A stretch of 64,000 nucleotides of DNA from Meghimatium bilineatum (GCA_034231615.1 CM067311.1:25324015-25388014), one strand, 5' to 3'; positions 33,190 to 43,899 are shown, numbered from the stretch's first letter. Program-made: numbers and translations. Notes: generated from the sequence alone by a model not told the origin.

Positions 33190-33930
33190 TTGGTTATTCT
33201 ATTTAATTCTGGTAGTGACAGTGATGGCATATAAGGTCAAGAAATCTATGGAGGATTTGAGGAGACATCTTGCCAATTTTGTACCAGAGTATCCTGTCAA
33301 GAAAGGATACATTGTGCAGCTGCTATTGACCCCGGTCAAGACTTAACCTAAAACTAATACATTTTTGGAGGTGATACGAAAGATTAAGACTGTAGTGCTT
33401 GCTCAGGGACAAGATAAATATATTAGAGAAGATTATCTTAGAGTAACTATTAAAAAAATTTGAACTGGAATTAAGAACACAAAGTAAAAATTTGCATATT
33501 GACTTACCGTATATTGGTCCAATCTTGTCTGTCTTTTTCAAGAACTTTATTCTATACCTTTTAGGGTTGCTGATAATGCTTTGCAGCAACTACCTGCACC
33601 AATTTATAGGACACCTTTTCCAGATGTATCTGCTCTGGCACCTTCTCTAGCAGATGGTCCTACCTTACCTCCAGACTTTTGTCCTGGCAATTGGTACAGT
33701 ATATTCAACAGATGCGTCTTGCCTTCCCGAACACAAAAATGGATAATCTGTATGGTGTTTTATCATAAATAAGTGAAATAATTAATAATTAGACAATTAA
33801 ATTACAAGTAAATTATGCAAATTAGTCACCATTTTGAATATTAATTAGCCCCAATTACGCCTGACAATTTGTACAGTATATTCAACAGATGCGTCTTGCC
33901 TTCCCGAACACAAAAATGTATAGTTTTATG
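33190..33930 (+). pseudogene. Unknown Ser/Pro-repeat module, copy 2 (decayed)
   Basis: Aligns with copy 1 from 'gttattctatttaatt' onwards. It has a TAA after PVKT and an extra base with a stop after TIKKI. It lacks almost all of the Ser-rich repeats and the Cys-rich end. The downstream 'ggcaattggtacagtatatt' block (30,980 in copy 1) appears twice here, near 33,690 and 33,865. Copy 2 keeps the base lost at 30,306 in copy 1, so the two copies decayed independently. Confidence 0.65.
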
Positions 33931-34034
33931 CATATATTATCATAAATAACTGAAATATTTCATAAATTGCTAGTTCGGCTTCAATTCTTGGTCACATTTT
34001 CATCATCAGTCCGTTCATATTTTATTATATGCTC

Positions 34035-34220
34035 TCATGTAATTATCTTTTCCTGAAATTTCGACAAAAAAAATTCATAACTTTTCACAGAATCGACCTA
34101 CAGACTTGGTTGAGGTATCGTTGGATTGCAAATTTCAAGGGCTATCTAACTGTGGTGTTTATAATGTTATTATAAACCCAATTTGAAAATTTAGTGCTAA
34201 TGCCTAAATTATTTGTGCAC
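34035..34220. repeat. Downstream duplicate block
   Basis: Second copy of the 31,790-31,955 sequence. It extends the module duplication to about 2 kb in total. Confidence 0.65.
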
Positions 34221-34599
34221 CAAATCTATTTCTCCTTACTGTTATCTCCAACATTGCATTGCTTCTATGATGTTATGTCATGCAGTCTAAATTAGGTTCA
34301 ATAATAAGATTCATACTCATAATGGTAGCCTGATACGAATGATAATTCTTCCTTGTATTTTTGACTGCATTTCTCGCACGACTAAATGTTTACATGACCT
34401 TTGACACTGCCTGGCACATATTCAAAATTATCAGACTAAATATGATTTTAATATGTGTTTTGTGACCAAAGACACAATATGACCATATCTCAATGTCTAG
34501 ATAATTTTTTTAAAGCATGAAATTTAGACATTTTCAAGAATATACATGAGAATAGCGAATAGGACTACTTGAAAGTTTCATGGAAGTAAAAGTTGTGAT

Positions 34600-34680
34600 A
34601 AAATAACATGCGACTACAGTGTCGTTGGAGCCAACCTTCGTTGCGGAGACGGTCGTGATGCTGACAGTGGAGAGAACTAA
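34600..34680 (+). mobile_element. LINE 3' end relic
   Basis: 'gttggagccaaccttcgttg' plus 'cggagacgg' matches the end of the LINE at 59,995 ('ttgcagccaaccttcgttgt'). It is the terminal coding/UTR boundary of one LINE type. Confidence 0.5.
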
Positions 34681-35770
34681 CTAAGGGATACTAGGCTATA
34701 GATCTCAGGAAGACAGCAACAAATTGAGCAGCAATAAACGAGTCGCGATTTTTCGACTGTGAACGTGACACTGCCGTCTAAATGGACATTCACACCAAAT
34801 CGATCCTCATCAACACTGTGCGACATGCATCTGTTCATGAATAACATATGGGGCCTCTATGGGACTCTACATACACCAGACAGAACTAGGGTCATAGATA
34901 CGTCTTCGATAAGGGGGAGGGGGAAATGTACTGATTTAAAATGGTTATGTCTTCGATCTCATGAGTCATTCCTTCATTTTCCTTGAGTTTTCTTTTATCT
35001 TTTTATTTTTGGACAACCAATTTTATTTTATTTCGGGGGCTGGTGGATTTACCCATTTTGACTTTTTTTTCTAGTACTAAGTGTCATGATCTGACTTCTT
35101 AAGGAAAAGAAACACCCATCGCCCCTTATCAACGGACTTGACCCCAAACAAAATCCTCCAAAGTAGAAGAAATATGTACATAATTAATTAGGACTTCATT
35201 CGTTACGTTTTTTTAAATAATTATTAGCGTGTTTTCATTGACCATTATTCGTAGGCATATACTTGGCGTCTCATGCCAAAAATAGCCAGGCGACTCCAAG
35301 TATAGGGCTTATAAATGGTAGCCAGCAAACAGCGCGATAATATTTGTTTTACTATAATCTTACTATAATCTAGATTTATTTTTTTAATAACATGTATATT
35401 TGTGCATAAGGGGGGGGGGCTATGTCTCTGTATGTATATGAGTGTATTAGATATATCTATATACGTACATGTGTGTTTATGCATTCATATATAGACCTAA
35501 GTGTGTATACTCACAGGGATGTATATAGGCCTACATATATACGTTAAAAATGTAATTATGGATTTATAAGATAATGAAAGCATGTAGGGCCTATATTAAA
35601 AAATAATAAAAATGAAAATAAATAAATAAAATGTTTAAAAAATGTATAACTCCACAGGAGATAACATCAGACACCCACAGAAGCATGTAGATAATAACCT
35701 AGCAAGACAGAAACAACAAAATAACAGCCCAGAGATGACGTAACACAACTAATAGGGGCGCCAACCAGAC
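34681..35770. other. Unassigned sequence
   Basis: Low-complexity AT DNA. A G-run lies at 35,410 and scattered CpG near 35,750. The 75-codon ORF at 34,759-34,986 (+) is not recognised. Confidence 0.35.
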
Positions 35771-35777
35771 AATAGAA

Positions 35778-36135
35778 AGTCCTTTTCAGGGCTACCACCT
35801 TTACCATAGGCCCTATTTATTTTTCTTTTAAAAAAAAATTCTTTCAACGGGTACAATTAGCAGCATGTCCTGTAGACTAATACCAGTCTAGACAACAGTA
35901 AAGAGAAAATACATAGGATCACGACCAAAACAACGAATGAACACATAGCGGCAACAAGAAAGATCACCAACCAATCAATAAAAAGTCCTTTTAAGGACTA
36001 ACACCTTAAACATCCCATCAATATCACGGGAGACAGGCAGAGCCACACCATAGTCCTTTTAAGGACTAACACCTTAAACATCCCATCAATATCACGGGAG
36101 ACAGGCAGAGCCACACCATAGTCCTTTTAATGACT
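35778..36135 (+). promoter_or_regulatory. Repeated histone-type 3' stem-loops without a histone gene
   Basis: 35,778-35,793 reads AGTCCT-TTTC-AGGGCT then ACCACC. 35,984-35,999 and 36,052-36,067 read AGTCCT-TTTA-AGGACT then AACACC. 36,120-36,135 is a degenerate fourth (AGTCCT-TTTA-ATGACT). A six-pair stem, a four-base UUU(C/A) loop and an ACC-rich 3' flank are the geometry of the replication-dependent histone mRNA stem-loop, although the stem bases differ from the usual GGCTCT/AGAGCC. Copies two and three sit in a 68-bp tandem duplication. A CAAGAAAGA motif, like the sea-urchin purine element, occurs at about 35,954. No histone C-terminus was found upstream. Confidence 0.45.
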
Positions 36136-36569
36136 GCAGCTAGGAAACACGTCGGCGAACCCGGACGAAGAAACAAGTACTAGCACCACCCAGGCAGATA
36201 AGCCACAAACAATAAAAGGTCCCCAAACGCCCTGATATAACCAACATGGACACCAGTCCTAGGTTGAAAGTGGCGGGCTTCGACCATATTAGGTAAAACC
36301 ATTAGCAAACAAACAAAGTGCGATAATAATAAAACACGTAACGAATGCCTTCCCAATTAATTGTGTAAAGAGGTCTTCTGTACCATATAAGGTCATTTCC
36401 CAGAGTACATACTACACAACTGTTTCAGCTTGTGACAAACACTCGGCGCAAAATATTCACGAATTTCTGTATTTAATTAACAAAATCACAATTTATTCCC
36501 ATCAAAAGCACCAAAAATATGGAAACGATTGCGCGGAATCAATAATGAAAACGTAGGAATCGATTGTAG

Positions 36570-38265
36570 TTGAAGCATCTTCATGTTCTACTAAGACGAA
36601 TGAACAAGTGGAAAATAGTTGGCCGTCCTGTTGGACAATGGAACAAACGAGTGATTTCTGGGAAAGAAACGTTTGGTTACTAACAAAGGATGGGAAAATA
36701 TGATGCAGTGCTTGTAACGGAGGCTAAAATGGGATCTAAGATTTTAAAGGAATAAGTAAACAGTGAAGTAACGTATTTTATCAAAACTCAGGAACAACAG
36801 TTAACATCTTTACGAATACAAATATTCAAACATAAAGCAAACTATGGCCACACACTCATAACAATATTAGAAGACACGAAGAAAAAGTCACTTGAAACGG
36901 TATCCATAAAATTTCAATCACTCCAAAAAGAAACAACTAAAAAGGTATTTCACAAAGTCTATAAAATTGCACACACAAATCAGTCATTCAAATTTTTTTA
37001 ATGAAAATTAATCTGCAAGAACTTAACGCCGTTGATATGGGACGGATACTTCGCTCTACAAATGATTGCGTCACCATTATAAATCATAGCAAGAAGATGA
37101 AAACTAAATATAACAATCAGGAGACAACAATCAGTCAGAAAATCTACATTATTTTGTATATTCGCGCAATAATTTCAGGTTGTGAAATGATCAGACTAGT
37201 TAATTTATTTATTGATTTATCTGAACTAGAAGATGCACTATCCGCCGGAATCTTCTCCGCTTTGATTACATGTCTTCATTCTATTGGATTGACAGAAGAA
37301 TGCCTGAACGAAAGTTTAATTTCTATTGCTTGTGATGGTACAGCGGTAATGTTGGGTTCTCGTGGTAAAATAAAGTTACTAAAAGATAAATTTCCATTAT
37401 TAATTGTTGGATACTGTACTACGAAAAATCTGGAATTATCTGTCCACGATGCTGATAAGAAAGTTTCTGGAATTAATAGATTCAAATCGTGTATTAACAC
37501 GTGTTTTTATCATGCATCGACCAAAGAACAATCGCGAACTCCATGTATGTGCCAGTTCACTGGAAACACAGTTATTGAAAATTAGACGAATATTCTTCTT
37601 CTTCAGCGTTCGCTCTCATATAACCACAACGGAATATTTCGTGTGATTTCCGCCGGGGAACGTGAAGTACGTTGTGCTGCAAGTTCCACAGTAGAACTGT
37701 GATTATTTGCACCCCTTCTGGTGCACTTGCCACTTCTGGTCAGGACGTCCGAGGTCCAGCACATCTGTTTTCGTCATTCCTTTATTTCGGGTTTGGTCCC
37801 TAAGACGAATATTAAGCATTCGTTGGGTAGCATCCAGCTTTCGCTCAGTATCTGCAGTTTGGTAGGATTATAAAGACTTTGTCATTTTAGAAATGCTAAA
37901 GATGATAATTCCAGAGATTTTAAAAAAAGATAGGTGCACATATGAGGGATTGATGAAGAAGATTACTATTGTGGAGTTTATTTTAGACTTAATAGTGATA
38001 TGTGATGCATTTCAATAGCTTTCTGAACTGAGCTTGATATCGCAAGAACGAAACATAAATTCAAATGGTGTCAATAAGGAAAGTAAGCGCACTATACAGT
38101 TGTTTGTAGAGAGGCTGTTATAACCCGGACAGTACTGCCAGAAAGCTGTACAAGTTGCCAAGTCTCTAATTTTCCAAAGAATTCCTATTTACAATAGAGA
38201 TAGAAAAGATGATCAACTAATGTGTCCTGTTTCCTGTCATGACAGCTTGGAGACTTCAAGTACGG
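36570..38265 (+). pseudogene. hAT-derived KIAA1586-like transposase pseudogene
   Basis: The successive blocks are NSWPSCWTMEQTSDFWERNV, then YFIKTQEQQLTSLRIQIFKH, KETTKKVFHKVYKIAHTNQS, LQELNAVDMGRILRSTN, then AGIFSALITCLHSIGLTEEC, LISIACDGTAVMLGSRGKIK, NRELHVCASSLETQLLKI, LSIRWVASSFRSVSAVW and QERNINSNGVNKE. They follow the order of KIAA1586/ZMYM-like proteins derived from hAT transposases (CDGT and RWVA blocks). Several stops and frameshifts are present. The ETQLLKI and LSIRWVA blocks are split by a 208-bp Element L fragment, and the reading frame matches on each side of its TSD. Confidence 0.8.
37595..37802 (-). mobile_element. Element L, 5'-truncated copy with TSD
   Basis: A 208-bp antisense copy of the 3' end of Element L, very close to 20,810-21,004. 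It is flanked by AGACGAATATT at 37,584-37,594 and 37,803-37,813. The plus strand starts 'cttcttcttcagcgttcgct', the complement of the gaacgc-agaag tail. 5' truncation with an intact 3' end is the sign of target-primed reverse transcription. Confidence 0.9.
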
Positions 38266-38277
38266 AAAACCTGTTTA

Positions 38278-38350
38278 CTTGTGTTGCAAAGCGATTCGGT
38301 GCTGCTAGAACAGACGTGGTTCAATTCCCGTCCGCTGTTAGAATTAAAAC
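38278..38350 (+). repeat. tRNA-like SINE fragment (GGTTCAATTCC type)
   Basis: 'ttgcaaagcgattcggtgct' followed by 'cagacgtggttcaattcccg'. GGTTCAATTCC is a perfect Pol III B box. The copy at 50.4 kb shares the same layout. Confidence 0.55.
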
Positions 38351-38581
38351 AACAACGGCTTTTTGGGCACGAGGCAGCAACAGATAAAAAGGCAAGGAAA
38401 GAAATATAAATATTGAACTTTATAAAGGCACGGATAAATTATTATATTATTTTAATATACCTTTATTACACCTTTTTAATACACCTTTATTACAAACCTA
38501 GTTAAAGTAAGCATTATATTAGTGCATTTATGTCGGTATTTATGTGTGTCTGTATGTATGTCTGTAAGGGTGGAGGTTGTG

Positions 38582-38745
38582 AGGCCTATATATATATATA
38601 TATATGAGAGGGTTTGAGTGGTTCTTTTTGTTACTAGTTCTCATACGCAACACTAACCTCAAACCTATTAGTAGTCTCTTATGACATGCATGACAGATCA
38701 GAGTGTTAATATTCTTCGCTCCTCCTTCTGACACTGTCAACACAC
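38582..38745 (-). repeat. (TA)n and SINE-A 5' fragment
   Basis: A short TA run (38,582-38,605) is followed by the SINE-A 5' part in antisense ('gtctcttatgacatgcatga' and 'attcttcgctcctccttctg'). Confidence 0.5.
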
Positions 38746-38950
38746 GAAATGATTGAATCCTCCCTCTTTAGATAACGCAACCTCATAATTAACGCTACGG
38801 AGAATACACAACAAACCACACCGCCGCCCGTTTTATATTATGACAGTAGAACTATAAGAAAACTATTTGGTTACTCAAAATATTTCATACCTAAGCTTGG
38901 GTTTTTTCCCCGTCAAAACTCCCTATGTGCAAAGTATGATGGCCATATGG

Positions 38951-39034
38951 GGGGGGGGGGGGGGGAGAGGTGGTGACCATTCATGTTATATTGACCATCC
39001 ACTTCTGTAAACGCCGTATACCCACCTTTTTTTC

Positions 39035-39101
<67 letters not shown>
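38951..39101. repeat. Poly-G tract and (TA)n microsatellite
   Basis: A G-run at about 38,950-38,966 and about 32 TA units at 39,038-39,101. Both can vary in length and cause assembly error. Confidence 0.95.
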
Positions 39102-39103
<2 letters not shown>

Positions 39104-39959
39104 CACCTGTGTTAAAATGAATAAATGGTAGAAGTTTCTCTGGCAAAGAACGCTGCAATAAAAGCGAGCACAGGGTTAAAAAAAACAACACCAATAGATT
39201 CATGTTTTTGAGATTGTTGAATAGTCCATTGTCAGATGAATAACTTCTAAATCCATAAATGTGATCCATAAATGTCCAGTGAATCCAAGGTGGAGAAAGT
39301 GAACAATGTATAACCCAAGTATGTAATTATTGAGCACTGTGAACATTCTGCAGTTATGTTGAATGGTGTACAGGATTTTTGATTTATTTAAGATCAAAAC
39401 TTGCAAAATGAAATGTCTGAAGAAGGCCATTGGAATCACCAGACTCAACCAAAATGTGCAATGAGAACATCAGCAAGATAATAGATATAACAGAATGCAT
39501 AGAATATATATAGAAACAACAGATAAAATAGTTTGGACAATGGAGGGAGGGGGTTTAAATTTCAGTAATTATTACTAATACGGACGTCTTTATAAGAATT
39601 GTCTATTGTCATAATGTCCATACTTGCCGCTGAGCGTAGAGGTTTATATAGAAGATGTAGTCTGTGTTCCAGAGCCAGGTGTGTTGCTATGGTTGTAGTG
39701 TAGTCATGTTTATTCAGGATGGTCTTGATGTTGTCTATCTTTTCCTAGGTCTGTCCTTGGCTTTGTATCATTATTTAAATCTTATTATACGCTCTTATGG
39801 GACCGTTCATCCTCATAAGCCGTCCAAACAATTTTATCTGTTGTTTCTCTATATACTTGATGCACTTTGTTATACTTAGTATCCGTCTGATGTTCTAATT
39901 GCGCACCTTGTCGAATCTGGTGACTCAAATAGCCTTACTTAGACATTTCGCAAGTTTCG

Positions 39960-40390
39960 ATTTTTCTCTTATGTGTAGGTGTTAGTTGCCAAATCTGACA
40001 TTGGTAGCATAGTGTTGGTACAAAGATGTTCTTACTTATGTGTAAGTGTTAGTGGCCAAGTCTGACATTGGTAGCATAGTGTTGGCACAAAGATACTCTT
40101 ACTTATGTGTAGGTGTTAGTTGTCTAGTCTGACATTGGTAGCATAGTGTTGGCACAAAGATGTTCTTACTTATGTGTAGGTGTTAGTTGCCAAATCTGAC
40201 ATTGGTAGCATAGTGTTGGTACAAAGATGTTCTTACTTATGTGTAGGTGTTAGTTGTCTAGTCTAACATTGGTAGCATAGTGTTGGCACAAAGATGTTCT
40301 TACTTATGTGTAGGTGTTAGTTGTCTAGTCTAACATTGGTAGCATAGTGTTGGCACAAAGATTCTCTTACTTATGTGTTTCTTTACTTCC
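39960..40390. repeat. 67-bp minisatellite within LINE coding sequence
   Basis: About six units: 'ttcttacttatgtgtaggtg', 'ttagttgccaaatctgacat', 'tggtagcatagtgttggtac' and 'aaagatg'. 67 is not a multiple of three, so the array does not preserve the LINE frame. Confidence 0.92.
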
Positions 40391-40559
40391 GTGTTATTTT
40401 TAGGGTGCCATGGCAAAAGTGACATCTGGTATTTCACAATATTTTCATTTTGACATCTTGTTTCTATCTCTCAATTGACTCGTCCGTCTTCTGTGAAGAT
40501 ACTATGTAAGTACTTGAACTCTTTGACTTGTATTATTTTTGTGTTCTCTATTTGAATGT

Positions 40560-40935
40560 TGAAAGCAATTGATTGCTCTGTTGATCTCATTATTAGCATA
40601 GTTTCTGCCTTTTGTCTGTTGATCTCGTTATTTGCATAGTTTCTGCCTTTTGTCTGTTTTTGTTTCTTTGTTTGTTTTTCGTTCGCTCCATTGTAACCAT
40701 CACGGATATTCGCGCGATTTCCGCCGGGAGCGTGATTACGTTGTGCCATCGTTAAGCCTTTTGTCTGTTGATCTCGTTATTTGCATAGTTTCTGCCTTTT
40801 GTCTGTTGATCTCGTTATTTGCATAGTTTCTGCCTTTTGTCTGTTGATCTCGTTATTTGCATAGTTTCTGCCTTTTGTCTATTGATCTCGTTATTTGCAT
40901 ATTTCTGAGTTTTGTCTGTTGATCCACATGTTGTA
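40560..40935. repeat. 48-bp minisatellite within LINE coding sequence
   Basis: Units of 'tgttgatctcgttatttgca' then 'tagtttctgccttttgtc', about seven in all. On the minus strand they repeat NEINRQKAET-like peptides. The array is interrupted at about 40,660-40,755 by a short Element L tail. Confidence 0.88.
40660..40755 (-). mobile_element. Element L 3' end, about 90 bp
   Basis: The plus strand reads 'cgttcgctccattgtaacca' then 'tcacggatattcgcgcgatt', 'tccgccgggagcgtgattac', the complement of the last about 75 bp of Element L. A GCCTTTTGTCTGTT-like sequence lies on both sides, but because it is also part of the array a TSD cannot be proved. Confidence 0.75.
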
Positions 40936-41124
40936 TTTATTGCATATTCTTGATTGTGAGTTGATGTGAGTTTGCAGTTTTTCTTCGTCATCATACATGA
41001 TGTTTTTATCGTCAGCAAAAAGCAGTTCATTGAGTTTGTAATTACGTTGTTCATTCTCTGTTGTTTCATAAATCAGAAGTTGTATAAGAATACGCATATA
41101 CATTCTATTACATATGACTGTATA

Positions 41125-41905
41125 TAAAAATAATATGACAGCTATGTTGATGGAAAAGATCTAAAGATAGTAAGAAACATGTATTGGAAACAAACAGCTG
41201 TGTCGAGTGTTGACGGCAATGTAGGAGAATTTCAAAAGATAGAGATGGGCATCAGACAAGGATGTGTAATATTACCAGATCTTTTCTTCCTGTATACAGA
41301 GGATATTATATGAAACTTAGAAAGCATGCTAGGAATAGCAGTTGGAGGTTACAAATTCTGAATAATCTAACATATGCTGACAATACAGGTCTGATTGCAG
41401 GGGGAGAAAAAGACATTTAAAGTTTGTTAGACATGGTAGTACAAAAAAGTGGAAACAAAGCTCTCAGTCTAAACAAGAAGAAACTAGAAGTAATGGCTGT
41501 TTCAAGAAATACACACCGCCAGAATACAGCATTACTATCTATGTTATGTTATGTTCCTCCAGGGCCATAGGCGGCGCACAGGGCAGAAACCATAGCTTTC
41601 CATTACTGTCTGTGTTGCCAGGTCTTTCAATTGTTGCGTGTTATTTAGGTTCATTGACATGCCTTCTCTATTAATGGTTCTTCGTATTCTCTAGGTCTCC
41701 CTCTTCTTACTCTAGGTGGCACCCAATATAGTGACTGCTGGGGAATTTTTAGGCTGTTCATTCTGAGAATATGGCTGATGTAAGTCCAACGCCTTTGTCT
41801 AATGAAGGAAGATATATACTATCTATGATTCAACATTAAATCATGGGGATAAAGTCAAGTATCTTGGCACCATTTTAGCATCAGATGGCAGGTGCTCCAA
41901 TGAGT
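41125..41905 (+). mobile_element. LINE RT fragment (GIRQGCVILPDLF), split by a second LINE
   Basis: It reads VRNMYWKQTAVSSVDGNVGE, then MGIRQGCVILPDLFFLYTED, LNNLTYADNTGLIAGGEKD (degenerate YADD box), LSLNKKKLEVMAVSR and, after the insertion at 41,544-41,816, DKVKYLGTILASDGRCSNE. RT motifs for fingers, palm and thumb are in order. Stops are few but clear. Confidence 0.82.
41544..41816 (-). mobile_element. LINE 3' end nested in a LINE, with TSD
   Basis: A 273-bp insert flanked by TACTATCTATG (41,533-41,543 and 41,817-41,827). The minus strand ends in 'aacataacataacat', a short repeated 3' tail. Upstream, 'gggagacctagagaatacga' fits a GRPRE block. It is a 5'-truncated LINE of another type. Confidence 0.85.
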
Positions 41906-42544
41906 AACAGTAATTACAGTAAGAGTAACTGTAACAATGAAACAGTAACCCTATGATTTTTTTAAAATTGATAGAACAAGGGGATCTCATCCAAATTTCT
42001 CGTTTTTGTATATAGGAAACGCTTAATGTGTCAGCCTAAGTGTGAGAGTTTCATAATAATTTTAAAAAATATTTTAGACAGATGCATACAATTTTAAAAA
42101 AAGAACACACTAATTGGTAAATGCAAGTTTAAAGTGAAAGTACAACAGGAATAGATTTCTCAACTTTGTTTTGACACAATAATTAATTAAAACAAATATG
42201 TTCACAACTGTACATATTATCTCCCCTTCATTGCAAACGTAAAACCACTTTCTATAAAGTGAACACCACTTTCTATAAAGTGGGAAGTTCTCTGTTTACT
42301 GTGACTAAATTATATTTTATTAATGAAGCATTATGTTTAGTCAGTGTGACTATCTAAGACACAATAGTCAAGTTTTCTTCCAGTAAACAGAGCCCTATTT
42401 CTATCTCGTGAGCACAGTTCACGAAAGTAAGATTGCTCTTAAGATGTCAACATTAGGACTAGTAAGAAAAACCAAAACACAAACAATGCGTGGTGTGTAC
42501 TGTGATATGTGGTTTAGATCAGTGAATGTGGTTTAGATCAGTGT

Positions 42545-42855
42545 TGCCAATGTGGTGTGGAAAAAGAAGCAAAGTTAGTGGTACTGTTATTGTTGTCTAC
42601 CATGCACATCTAAAGTGTGACTAAGAAGGTTTTTTTTTTTTTTTTTTTTGGGGGGGGGGGGGGGGGGTTGATTTGGCTCTCCTATTCAATAGAGGATCAT
42701 GTTATCCAGAAATCATACTGAATAGGGTGTGTCAGATCGAAAGGCGCAGATATCGCAACCACGATGTAAATCATGACATACCACATTCCATTCTCCGGAT
42801 TACATCCTGATAACATACAGGAGTTTGAGGACGAACACATAAAAAGATAAAGCAG
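42545..42855 (+). repeat. SINE-A copy with poly-T/poly-G tract
   Basis: A sense copy whose middle is replaced by a run of about 20 T and about 18 G (42,631-42,668). It ends at 'acatacaggagtttgagg' and leads into the dispersed repeat exactly as at 17.86 kb. Confidence 0.7.
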
Positions 42856-42863
42856 ATAAAGAT

Positions 42864-43560
42864 CAGTGGTTCTCAAAATGTAATTAGGTCCACGTTTGGG
42901 ACTATATATTTGAAGGGAGGGGGGTAATTTCACCCAAAAATGAAACTATGGCGCAGATTCTTCCAGATCTGCGACACAAAAATAAGTTTTTGAATGCTTC
43001 TATTCTTTTTACAAAACTGCCCACTATATCACAGCACAAGGGAGAAACGATGGCTATCTGAAACAATTCTGGCGGAAAGCTCTACTGTACTAACTACTGC
43101 ACTGGAGCTTCTAACTACAGAACAGTTCTTTGATGGAATCCATATCAGCATCTGACCTGCTGGAAAACGAGGAAGAAGGAGAAAAGAATTATGCGACGCA
43201 TAAGATATACGATAGTAATAATCCTTGAGGAAAGATGACAATCTTTTTTCTCTGGTCTATTGGAATTAATCTCTAGTGCCGGGAACAACACATCGGCTGG
43301 AAATACGAGGGCTGGGGCAACACAGTGGAATATAAGGAAAAACGGATTTAGATACAAATGTTGTCAATATGTATACACACGACATACTAGCGAATAGACG
43401 CACAGACATACGAAGTTTTGAAAAAGAAACCATCATCAGGACAAACTATAGCTGACTAACAATGAATAGAAACACACATATGACGAAATGGGAGGCAAAG
43501 GATGATGAAAGTGGGAGAGAAAGAAGCACAAGCACAAGTGATTATTAAGGGAGTGATATT
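42864..43560. repeat. Dispersed repeat with hAT-like terminus, copy 2
   Basis: Begins CAGTGGTTCTCAAAA and shares 'tttcacccaaaaatgaaac', 'gaaatccatatcagc'-like, 'ggctggggcaacaca' and 'acgacatactagcgaa' blocks with 17,871-18,600. The minisatellite site here has a single 'gagagaaagaagcacaag' unit. Confidence 0.65.
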
Positions 43561-43669
43561 ACGGATGATGTGATAAATCCTGGTAACAGGAGATAAAAAG
43601 GACATTGAGATCTGGTCAACAAGACATAGATGCTTTCCATCTTAGTTCTCACTCTGGATAATTGAGTCT

Positions 43670-43898
43670 GCGTTTGTTCTCAAACTCCTGCAAATTAGCG
43701 TTTTGTCATTGTTCACAACATTGATGCGAGATCTTCGCTTTTGACCTAACACATTCGACTTTATAATGGCACTGTATCATTTTGACCTTATATAGGAGGG
43801 GACAGCCAACTCCACCATATAACCTCCTTAGTCGTTTCTTAAAATATACATGGAAAGCAAACAGTATTGCTATTATTTGTTCCCCTCTCGAGATTTAA
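43670..43898 (-). repeat. SINE-A copy
   Basis: An antisense copy with a shortened 3' region (the stem-loop is partly deleted): 'gtctgcgtttgttctcaaac' to 'tattatttgttcccctctcg'. Confidence 0.7.
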
Positions 43899-43899
43899 A

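Larger units (their letters stand above)
39615..41105 (-). mobile_element. LINE fragment carrying two internal minisatellites
   Basis: From the right: YKLNELLFADDKNIMYDDEE (RT FADD box), KLQTHINSQSRICNKYNMWI, then SIAFNIQIENTKIIQVKEFK with YLHSIFTEDGRVN, then (39.9-40.4 kb) IFVPTLCYQCQTW, and finally KTILNKHDYTTTIATHLALE. The order matches a QCQTW-type LINE from the RT palm to the C-terminus. The NRQK segment has expanded to a 48-bp array (40.56-40.93 kb) and the VPTLCYQCQTW segment to a 67-bp array (39.96-40.39 kb). Confidence 0.8.

Noticed and set aside
36570-38265. Functional domesticated KIAA1586-like gene
   Set aside because: Several stops and frameshifts outside the inserted retroelement show it is dead.
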